The position numbers and the translations under genes are program-made. Positions 20,120 through 28,221 of a stretch of DNA of 64,000 nucleotides are shown here, in pieces; positions within the stretch are counted from its first letter, which is position 1; every line of letters starts with the position of its first letter. The stretch spans positions 43,637,095 through 43,701,094 of the forward strand of contig NC_087071.1 in NCBI RefSeq assembly GCF_963678635.1, read 5' to 3'. Below the pieces are notes generated by a model, which searched no databases, was not told where the DNA came from, and saw only the letters and a list, made by a program, of their open reading frames with translations. The stretch comes from Symsagittifera roscoffensis (Eukaryota; Xenacoelomorpha; Acoela; Convolutidae).

Positions 20120-20510
20120 GCGTAAGAGTCACCCACACCGAGTGTTCATGATTTTATTGTTTTTAGGCGATTCCGAGACAGAGATAATCGATTACAATTT
20201 CTAACAGATGTAAAACTTACACCACAAAATTGATCTAATTGCCACTATAATCAATTAGAATCCAAATATTTTGCACTGAAAACGAATAATTTATTATTTT
20301 TTTTTAATATAAAACTAAAATGGATTGATTTTGCGGAAAGTTTGCAAACTTTGCAAGAAAATTTTACTTTGACTTTTACTGTTTAACAATCAAAGCAAGT
20401 ATAAATTCAAAAACGTTCAACCGATTGCACCGCCGATCACACGGCCATCAAAGGGGGTGGGCGGCTGAGGAGGGTTAGATATGGGGATGCGGGGGAGGGG
20501 ATGAGTAAAC
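20120..20510. repeat. Member of the palindrome-rich repeat family, G-rich end
   Basis: CACACCGAGTGTTCAT followed by GATTCCGAGACA, a GATGTAAAACTTACACCAC segment and CTATAATCAATTAGAAT resembles 62,148-62,280 in the same order. A G-rich stretch (GGGGGTGGGCGGCTGAGGAG at about 20,453) follows. No coding potential. Confidence 0.55.
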
Positions 20511-20519
20511 TGGAAAGAT

Positions 20520-21026
20520 ATTTTGTTAAAAGAGGTGATGGAGCTTACGTTGATTCAACCCAATGCCCTCTTCAACTATTATATCTTACCCCCTTCAAGT
20601 GAAGGTTGTGAAGCATGCGGGGTGAGTGGGTAGTGAGATCGTAGTGTGAAAAAATAGAATTTTTAAATTGCAAAAATTGAATAACTTGACGGTTAAAAAA
20701 CTAAGTTACTGACATGAAAAAAAAAAGTTTATGAAACGTTATACGTAACAAGAGCAGTAAAAAGTTGCGAATAATGACTAAATGATTTCTTGAATAATAA
20801 ATGATTTTTTTTGCAGTTTTATGGATACTGATTATTATGATGCACTCTCGTACTCTGTAAGACTCCGGCTAAAAAAAATATCTTCAACATCTGTAAATTA
20901 TCGGCATTTTTAAACAGACTAACATGAAATAAATAACATCTGAAAAAGTGAGTAAACATTTTCCGGTTAATATGAATTCATAAACGTTCTCAGCATTCTC
21001 AAAAATCTGTAAACATTTTTGATGGC
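20520..21026. other. AT-rich sequence, no gene seen
   Basis: Nothing recognisable between the repeat and the end of the BEL/Pao element. It may include the downstream LTR of that element, but no matching LTR is found on the other side. Confidence 0.5.
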
Positions 21027-21057
21027 AAACTGACCTTAAGCGGACAAAACAGTAATT

Positions 21058-21270
21058 TCAAGGCCGTCTTTGAAAATCTAAATTTAGCGTTTTTACTTTT
21101 GCACCATCAATGACGTCATCAATTGAAGCGCTAATATCATCCGCTCCCAAAGGAGCGAAGACGAGTCCGAATTTCGCAGCCGGTCGAGTTAACTCCACGG
21201 AGTTGCTCGCAACTACGGCGGCTCGGGCTGTATTGTCTTTTCCGTAATTAAGGGTACTAATACGAGCCAA
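21058..21270 (-). pseudogene. BEL/Pao integrase C-terminal tail
   Basis: A 70-codon frame with SNSVELTRPAAKFGLVFAPL, which fits the conserved R-P-x2-K-(L/F) segment ending BEL/Pao polyproteins, and an acidic end (ADDISASIDDVIDG). It stops at 21,058, and the last bases plus the 3' untranslated part are repeated at 27.65 kb. Confidence 0.65.
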
Positions 21271-21582
21271 TCGGCACTAAATCCCGTAATTTAAAAAGGT
21301 CAGTATCGGGGTAACATTTACTGCGTTCATTCAGGGCTGGCACATAATCTCGAAACCAATGACTCTAAATTGCGTTGGCATAGCTTTGCGTTCGTACATA
21401 TTGCTTTCGATAGTCGAAGTGCTCCTGGAAAGAGAGTGAAAGGAGGCTTGTACCATTTCGGCCTAACACCTATAAACCATCCGGAATTGCACTTAATGAT
21501 GGTATTGATCGTGCACTCAGGGGTTGTTCTACGAGACAGAGAGTTGTTTCAAGAATTTCGTGAGTGAATTTTCTATTTCCTA

Positions 21583-22155
21583 TTATTGCGTAAAATACTC
21601 TTTTACAAAGCCGAACGAGACGTTATCATGAACCACCGTGATGAGGGGCTGCCAGGGGTTGAAACTTCCAATTAATACATTTTCACCAGCTCTCCGGGCG
21701 CTTGTGCGTTCAACGACTGAATACCAAGCTGGTGCCGTTTTCGTACCAAATGACTGATGGAGTGCCGTGACGGGCATCGAATCTTTCCATTCGCATTACA
21801 CATGAACTCGTGTCCATGGATGAGACAATCTCATTATGTATAGCTCCTGTGGTAAAAAGGAAGCACCATCGCTTCTCAGAACCCCTCCTGATTGAGACGT
21901 AAAAAAGTCCAAAATATTCAAACCACATTTTGTAAAGGGAGGCTGGTGGTAACCAAGCCTTTCAATTGGAAGCTCTGCCATCATAGATGCGACAGTTTTG
22001 GCTTTATCCTTCCTACATGTAAGGCAGCGGACTTCAATGGACTTTAACAACGAGTGAAAATTCAAGATTGCGAACTCTAAGTGAATTACAGCTCGCACAT
22101 AGTCTGAAAAAATGTGCCCATAATGATAGTGAAAATTAATTAAAAACAATTCCAC
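21583..22155 (-). pseudogene. BEL/Pao integrase finger and core, catalytic aspartates altered
   Basis: The frame at 21,796-22,155 holds an H-x-H, then C-x2-C finger (FHYHYGHIF, RCLTCRKDKAK) and the PERLG-like segment PIERLGYHQPPFTKCG. A frame shift leads to 21,583-21,928: FEYFGLFYVSIRRGSEKRW, SSMDTSSCVMRMERF, GTPSVIWYENGT. The family has D in the D-Y-F-G and S-D-N-G-T motifs; this copy reads E-Y-F-G and Y-E-N-G-T. It would be inactive even without the frameshifts. Confidence 0.75.
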
Positions 22156-22300
22156 AAGATTAAGCTTTCCATGAAGAATTATTCGGTGTTTTTATCATTT
22201 TCAGTTTTTGTTTGGGGACGAAGTCGCTATGTTGAACGAATAGACGGTGCATACTGATCGATACAGCTAGACTCATTGACGGTTTTGTCGTTAGACCGGA

Positions 22301-22737
22301 CTAAATACTCCGCCTCAAAAGATTCGTTTTGAGAAAGCAAAAAAGTCGCTGTTTGGCGGTTTCTTTTTCAGCTGGATTGGTTACTTCCTTGAATTTAGTG
22401 CGGTAGTGCCGATGTTTTGGAATCAGTCTGAGTATGAAGGCAAACACTCGCTGGAGTCTACGAAAAGAGCTGAGTTTTTCCCATGCAAACAAAATAGGTT
22501 GTTTTTGGTTTTGTACAACATATCCAAAGTTGAAGGTCTGCTATTAGCAATCACTTAAGTCACATGCGGGACCCTCCGGACAGATTTATTAGGTACTTCT
22601 ATGCTCGGCTTGAAAGGCCACTTGCCATTTTTCAGCAGACTTGGCCCGTTCCCCTGCTGCTGCTTTTTAAGGACTCCGCTGAAATTCTTCTGGTTGCCGT
22701 AGCAGCAAGATTGTCTCCACTCAAGACGTGAATTCAC
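22301..22737 (-). pseudogene. BEL/Pao region between RNase H and integrase
   Basis: Two minus-strand frames (22,555-22,737 and 22,301-22,492). GPSLLKNGKWPFKPSIEV and LSSFRRLQRVFAFILRLIPK are recognisable as the linker where BEL/Pao elements keep a W-x-x-G-P-x-F-L segment and a helical L-R-x-x-A-Y-x-x-R segment before the integrase. Frames are separated by stops. Confidence 0.6.
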
Positions 22738-23075
22738 TGGTCTACAGTCGTACTTTCCAGAAAATGTCCAATCCAGTCTGCCACGAAAGTGGGTTGTCTA
22801 CTACCTGACTTTAAGCACTGGAGCATAGATGTGCTGTTAGTCCACGAGAAAGTTTTATACACAGGAGTAGAGGGTACCGAGTAACGCGGCCTTGAAGTTT
22901 GAAGCTTTGGGATGGAAAGCGCTTGAAATTGAAGCTTTGGGATGGAAAGCGCTTTCATGAGAGCGACTCTTGCTTTTCCAAAGACGAATGTAACTTGTGT
23001 TTCGAATGAGGTTTTCGTACGGGCGCGAAGAAAAGCTACAGCACCTAAGACTTCTTCTGAGCCGTTACCGAACAT
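22734..23075 (-). pseudogene. BEL/Pao RNase H region with internal 30-bp duplication
   Basis: The frame reads GAVAFLRART, then VTFVFGKARVALMKALSIPKL, then KTFSWTNSTSMLQCLKS (the W-T-D-S-x-x-x-L-x-W-L region, with D to N here). ALSIPKL is repeated because 30 bases are duplicated in tandem (22,901-22,954). The catalytic aspartate at the start falls outside the open frame. Confidence 0.7.
22901..22954. repeat. 30-bp tandem duplication
   Basis: GAAGCTTTGGGATGGAAAGC plus GCTT occurs at 22,901 and again at 22,931 without a mismatch. It lies in the RNase H coding region of the BEL/Pao element and adds ten codons in frame. Confidence 0.95.
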
Positions 23076-23396
23076 GTGTTATTCAACACGTTCACCTAGT
23101 GCGGTGAAACAGCTGCGCTTTATACTCTTTTTTCCTAGAGATGGCAAACCAGAGTGCCAGGCAAGAAATTTTGTCTTGATACCAACGGGTAATTCATCAG
23201 CCCAATGATTGCCGTGGTTTCATTCAAATTTTTTAAACATTAGTTGTGCTCTTATGGTATAGGGGGCTCCCCTTCAGAACAAGAAAATGTGAGGAATCAT
23301 CTCCACAAAATACAATAATTAATACTTCCATGTTGGTGAGCGCTTTCGTACGGGTCTTTATTACTTCATGTTACGTTACTTATGATCTTAGTTGAC

Positions 23397-23765
23397 TTAA
23401 ATCCACCTAAATCTAGCAAAGTAAAATAACTCTTGACTCAGTTTAAATGCAACATCAGGACTCTCAAAGGAGTCTAGGTAGTCGTCATAAAATATGCCAA
23501 GAACTGCGGACTCCGCATCACGGAACATCTCCTGATTACTCATTGCAGTCCGTTGCATTGCAAAGATTGCACACGATTGCGAATCTGTTGCGCCAAAAAT
23601 ATATCTGGTGTACTGGCTAAAAGCCACATCGATTGTGGGGTCCTTTCGCCCGAGAAAATTAAGGAAATGTTGGTCTTCTGGAAGGACTCCGACTTGTACA
23701 AACATCCCTTCAATGTCAGCAGAGAACGAATATAAGGTTTTCAGTAGGTCTGGTCCTAGTAGCAA
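23397..23765 (-). pseudogene. BEL/Pao reverse transcriptase core
   Basis: A 122-codon frame. It shows LLGPDLLKTLYSF, FSADIEGMFVQVGVLPEDQ (motif A, with the aspartate), the motif B region with ATDSQSCAIFAMQRTA, and FYDDYLDSFES (motif C; both aspartates kept, with one residue fewer than the usual four-residue YMDD core). This arrangement is diagnostic of BEL/Pao. Confidence 0.85.
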
Positions 23766-23815
23766 AGTTGTTCAATGACTTACAATGGAATTTAGGCCCT
23801 CCGTTGGTACACACG

Positions 23816-24121
23816 TCACTCTACCGATTTGTTTGGGTTCACCACGGGATGGGGAGCAAAGTACCACTCGCGTATGCTGCGGTTTGAAAAATTATGGGGA
23901 CGAAGGTGAATCACGTATCCCTTACTCAAATCATCTTCGATCGCTTTTGAGTATTGATCCCTTGAGTGAAGATCTTTCACTAGTCGTTTTTCCAACGATT
24001 TTGACTGAACCAAAGACGAATAGTAGTTGTCTGGCAACAAGAAAATTTCTTCTGCCCAGAGCATACCTACAGCGTATCTTGATCCATCGTTGACGGTGGA
24101 TGAATCAAATATTTTAGCCAC
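23816..24121 (-). pseudogene. BEL/Pao reverse transcriptase N-terminal part
   Basis: DGSRYAVGMLWAEE, NYYSSLVQSKSLEKRL and DDLSKGYVIHLRPHN, then REWYFAPHPVVNPNKS. These are the conserved blocks preceding BEL/Pao RT motif A. The frame differs from the core frame by one shift near 23,800. Confidence 0.8.
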
Positions 24122-24239
24122 CCTTTTGTTCGCAGCGGAACGGGAGTCGATCTGTTTGAAGGCTCCGTATGTTTTTTTTCATACCAGCGTTTTACTTGAC
24201 CAACTAGTTCGGTGTCTGTGTTGCATTTGTGTCTGTATT

Positions 24240-24910
24240 GCACTAGTGTCTGTATTGCACTTGAAACAAGTGGAAAGGAAATCGGTAGATGTCGTCATTG
24301 GGCCACTCAAGTCCCAGCTTATCGGACGGGCAAAGTCTTTGGATTGGCCTCACTCTCAAAATACTCCTCGGGCCGAATAGTATGGAACCAGACTTGTCTT
24401 TAAATCTATATCGGCATAACTGTATACAACTAGTTTGATTGGAGCAAGGTAAAGTTACTTGCTCTGTAAGGCAAGGGTGTTGACGGTATCGGTATCGACT
24501 TGACATTCATTTTTGACAAATGCAGTTGATTCGAATCTGTATTCAAATCCATAGAAATTAGAAGATTTTTGACTAACTTAGCCGATATTCAGTAATGACT
24601 AGATGCTATGTGGCCAGGAGTCACACAATTTTAAACAATCAGCACTCTGGAAATCGGTCGAAACTTGGAGTTTGATTATGGGCAGTAACCCTTTCGATAA
24701 TATGATCAACGATCGGTCGTTCAAGATTGAGCAACGTACATCCAAATGAGCTTGCGTTTGGTATATTCTTGCTGGATGTTTTTGTATCAGCTTTTTTAAT
24801 CGCTTTATCCGGGCCTGCATTAGTTCTTGTTTGACAGGTGTTGGGGCTCGCGAGTTTCATCGTGATTTCGACTAGGATAAACACGTTCAGCATTATGTAG
24901 ACGTACACTA
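24240..24910 (-). pseudogene. BEL/Pao protease-RT linker
   Basis: Frames 24,243-24,506 and 24,599-24,908 are arginine- and cysteine-containing pieces without the D-x-G protease motif. They lie immediately upstream of the RT blocks, where BEL/Pao elements have the protease and a linker, so assignment rests on position. Two short repeats of GTGTCTGTATTGCACT at 24,211-24,262 interrupt the coding. Confidence 0.4.
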
Positions 24911-25790
24911 TGGGTGCTAGTGCATCGTGGTTGGTTCACTTCTTTACTCGAGGACAATGCCGGAATGCGGAATCCCTTGTAAGGAGAAGAAGCAGAGTTT
25001 GTTTTCCGGAGAGATTTTTGCTCATTGTTTTGTTGTTTTATCCTTGAACAAAGAGCACTTCTACAAGGCACGCTTGCCCTTGCGAGGGTACAAGATGGTT
25101 ATTCAAACTTTTTCTCAACCTTAGTTGCCGAAGCAAAAATTCTCGTTACAGCTTCAGTTTTGGATGGCTCTTCGACCTTGGGCTTTCTAGGCACATTTTT
25201 CAAGTGCTCATGAGCCTCTGTTTTCTCTTTTAACCAATTATTAAAGTAAATTAGGTTAGCTCATGGCCAATTACGTGTCAAGACAAAAAGCTATCACAAT
25301 CCTTTCATGTTTGCTAGTATTTTCGAAAAAGCTAAGAAAGAGATGCTTTTTTTATAGTCAACAGACCAAAAGACAGCCACCAGGCAGGAATTATTCAACG
25401 AGAAGCTGATGATGTTCTCAGACTTATGCATTCTGAGTTGTAAGAAACTGGACAAATTATCAAGGTGAGCCGTAATCACGTTTTTTTTTTGGCTGGCCCA
25501 AATTTCTTTCTAAAGTTTCTCTCATTTAGTGTCACGGCTTTCCGTTAAGGAGCTGGAAGCAAGGAAGGCAACGTGTTGCTGGGATTAGCTGCAAAATGTT
25601 GCTGCTGATATGCGTAAGTGTTTTCAGCTGATGCATCGTGGTTGGGTAATCCATAGTAAACGGTACCAACCCTTGATACGGGCGAGAATCGATGCTGAGA
25701 TATTGGCGATACCGATGAAAAAACAAAAACTGACAGATCCATAAAACCATCAATTTTTACACCAGGGTAATTTTGCTCCAAAAATCCAAA
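24911..25790 (-). pseudogene. Possible BEL/Pao gag remnants
   Basis: Minus-strand frames at 24,820-25,071 and 25,545-25,781 are more balanced in composition than their surroundings. The latter reads DGFMDLSVFVFSSVSPISQH and YAYQQQHFAANPSNTLPS. Neither contains a zinc knuckle or a capsid motif I can name. Assigned to gag only because they lie 5' of the pol remnants on the same strand. Confidence 0.25.
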
Positions 25791-26190
25791 TTTTGGGCGA
25801 AAAAACTCGATTCAGTTGTTTAAATTCAAATATTATAAAACTCTAATTTTTTTCTGATAATGTTGGCTTTTTTCTATACGGGGATGAGTTAACTGACCCA
25901 TTGTTAGGATAACAAAAATAGGGTCTATGGACCGGTTTTTCTGAAAAAAAACACTTAAAAAATTATGGTATGGTTTTGATATCGAGAAAAATAGGTCATT
26001 ACGGTTTTGCCATCAAAAACCTCGTATGAAAATTTTTAGTATCATATCATCAATTAGCACAAATGTATAAAGTTTTGGTTTTAGTTTTAAAGCTTTTGAT
26101 GAGTTGTTCACCGATCTGTAGATTCCGGAAAACCCACAAAAAAATTCGGCTGTCGATAAAAAGTCACCAACACAAGAAGGTCTCATTTTA
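25791..26190. other. AT-rich sequence, no gene seen
   Basis: No frame or motif stands out. Separates the BEL/Pao element from the minisatellite. Confidence 0.6.
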
Positions 26191-26194
26191 AAGA

Positions 26195-27400
26195 TTTAAT
26201 CAGTTCGCGAAAAGCGATAGGTTTTTCGAAGCAAGCTATTCAAGCTATGAAATTTTGAAATATTGCCAATCAAGCTAAGTTTTTTCTTGTACTAAATTGG
26301 TTCGCAAAAAGCTTAAGATTTTTCGATGCGAGCTTTTAGAGCAATGCAACTTTGAAATCTTTTAGAGCAATGCAACTTTGAAATAATTCAATTTATTTCG
26401 AAACCCGAATCAGTTTGCAAAATTTTTTTCGAAAAAAGCTTATCAAGCTTTGAAACTAATACCATAGACTCGGTTCGCAAAAGCCTACAAAATTTCTGAG
26501 CTATTCAAACTATGTAAATTGATTTTTGTCAGGTTATGTCGTAGACCGAATCGGCTCGCGAAAAAAAGAAATTTTTCTGAGCGAGCTATTAGAGCTATGT
26601 AACTTTGAAAATTTCAATTTATTTGATAAACCGAACAATTTAGAGAAAAGCATTAAATTTTTCGAAACAAACCAATCAAGCTATGAAAGTTTGAAATTTT
26701 CAAGTTATTTCATAAACCGAATCAGTGCGCGAAACGCTCAAAAAGTTAACGCTCAAAAAGTTTTCCGTGCCAGCTAAAAAAATTGAATTTTTTCAGGTTT
26801 TTTCATAGACTAAATCGGTTCGCAAAACACTTCAAGTTATCTAAGCAAGCTATTCAATCTAAAATTTTTTGATTTTTAAGGTTATTTCGTAGACTATTCA
26901 AGCTAATTAAGCTATAAAATTTTAAAATTTGCGATTTATTTTGTAGACTAAATTGGTACGCAAAAAAATACTTTTCTAAGCAAGATTTTGAAGCTAAATT
27001 TTGAAATATCACAAGTTACTTCAACGACTGAATCGCTTCGCAAAAACTTTTAAGTTTTTTTGAAGGAAGCTACGAAACGTTGAACTAGTTCAAGCTATTT
27101 TGTGGACCGACTGGGTTCGCGAAAAGTTTCAGTTTTTCTTAGCAAGCTTTTAAAGCTGTGAAATTTTGAAGTATTTCAATTTATTTCATAGACTGAATTG
27201 GTCCGTCAAAAGTTTGTTTTTCTAAGCATGCTTTTAATGCTCTGAAACTTTAAACTTTTCCAAGTTTTTTTATAGACTGAATTCGTTTGCAAAATAGCTT
27301 CTCTAAACAAGCTTTTTAAACTATGAAAAAAAGAAACATTTCCATTCATTTCAGAAACCAAATCGGTTCGCAAAAATGCTCTTTCTTAGCATGAATTTTT
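26195..27400. repeat. Degenerate minisatellite, period about 80-110 bp
   Basis: The anchor word ACTGAATCGGTTCGCAAAA and variants recur near 26,207, 26,298, 26,470, 26,550, 26,720, 26,815, 26,953, 27,031, 27,110, 27,198, 27,282 and 27,361. Each is followed by a TTTTTC-GAAGCAAGCTATTCAAG-like segment and an AAGCTATGAAATTTTGAAA-like segment. Copies are heavily diverged and period varies. A 26-bp secondary duplication sits at 26,336-26,383. The frame at 26,526 is part of the array, not a gene. Confidence 0.85.
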
Positions 27401-27640
27401 TTGTGTTTAAGTGATTCGTTCCAGACTGAACTTTTGACAGTCCAGTTCCAGAGAGAATTGAAATGAGATTTTGGATAAAAATTAAGCAGGTCTAGCTATG
27501 AAGTTGCATTGAGTTCATCTTCTTCTGATGGTTGCTCTGGATGCTTCTTAAACATTGCGCTCGATAGCTTTTTGAACATTGTCTACTAATAATTCTTAAG
27601 CATTGGGTTCAGTTAAACATTGTGTCCACAGCTCATTTCC

Positions 27641-27705
27641 AACTAACCTTAATCGGACAAACCAGTATTTTCAAGGCCGTCTCTGAGAATCTAAAGTAAG
27701 CGTTA
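27641..27705 (-). repeat. Short second copy of the BEL/Pao 3' end
   Basis: The stretch CCTTAATCGGACAAACCAGT through AAGGCCGTCTCTGAGAATCT matches 21,036-21,090 in the same orientation with about 85-90 percent identity. It spans the end of the BEL/Pao reading frame and the bases after it. Confidence 0.8.
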
Positions 27706-28221
27706 TATTTTTCTGTTACCGAACTTGACTGAAATAAACATAAGACATAATCAAACCTTTTGAGATGATCTCAAGAAATTGGAGAATTGTTAACCCAGAG
27801 AGGATCTTCACAAATCAATTGAACTTAGGCATACTGGAGCATCCTAGTAAGTTAGCCTTACTGTAAAACGTTTTTCCCCGAAGAAAGGCCTGATAAAAAA
27901 TAAAAATGAAAAACAAAGAAAAATTTCTAACAAGGTATATGTATTGCCAATTGCCAAGAAGGCGCTTAAATTTTCAAAAACAATTTTAAATTTTCTTCAG
28001 GTTTTTCTCGAAATGTAAAAAGATGGGGAGATTATTTATTCTTGTTCAAATCACAACTGAAGTGGCTCTGATATGATATGAGAATCGATTCTTTCGGGGT
28101 ACTGTTTGTGGTACCTGATGTTGTGTGGGAAACAAAAGACAAAGAAAGACAGATCCGAAGACAAATTTTGCTCCCATTTCTATTGTTTGAACAGTAAATT
28201 TATGAAAAGGTGAATGCGGAA
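27706..28221. other. 3' flank of the helicase gene; no other gene seen
   Basis: No coding signal. On the minus strand, AATAAA at 28,040-28,035 lies about 180 bases after the helicase stop and could be its polyadenylation signal. The rest is plain AT-rich DNA. Confidence 0.5.
28035..28040 (-). terminator. Candidate poly(A) signal of the NERD-helicase gene
   Basis: AATAAA on the minus strand, about 182 bases downstream of the stop codon at 28,222. The hexamer is common in AT-rich DNA, so this is only a positional candidate. Confidence 0.35.

Larger units (their letters stand above)
21027..25790 (-). mobile_element. Decayed BEL/Pao LTR retroelement
   Basis: Minus-strand remnants appear in BEL/Pao pol order (high to low coordinates): protease-adjacent region, RT, RNase H, integrase finger and core, and the R-P-x-x-K integrase tail. 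Each piece is broken by stops and frameshifts. No LTR pair could be defined. A 65-base piece of its 3' end recurs at 27,641-27,705, so other copies exist. Composition is more balanced than the surrounding AT-rich DNA. Confidence 0.85.

Noticed and set aside
26526-26777. 83-codon frame with asparagine- and serine-rich protein
   Set aside because: It lies inside the degenerate minisatellite and its sequence follows the repeat unit.
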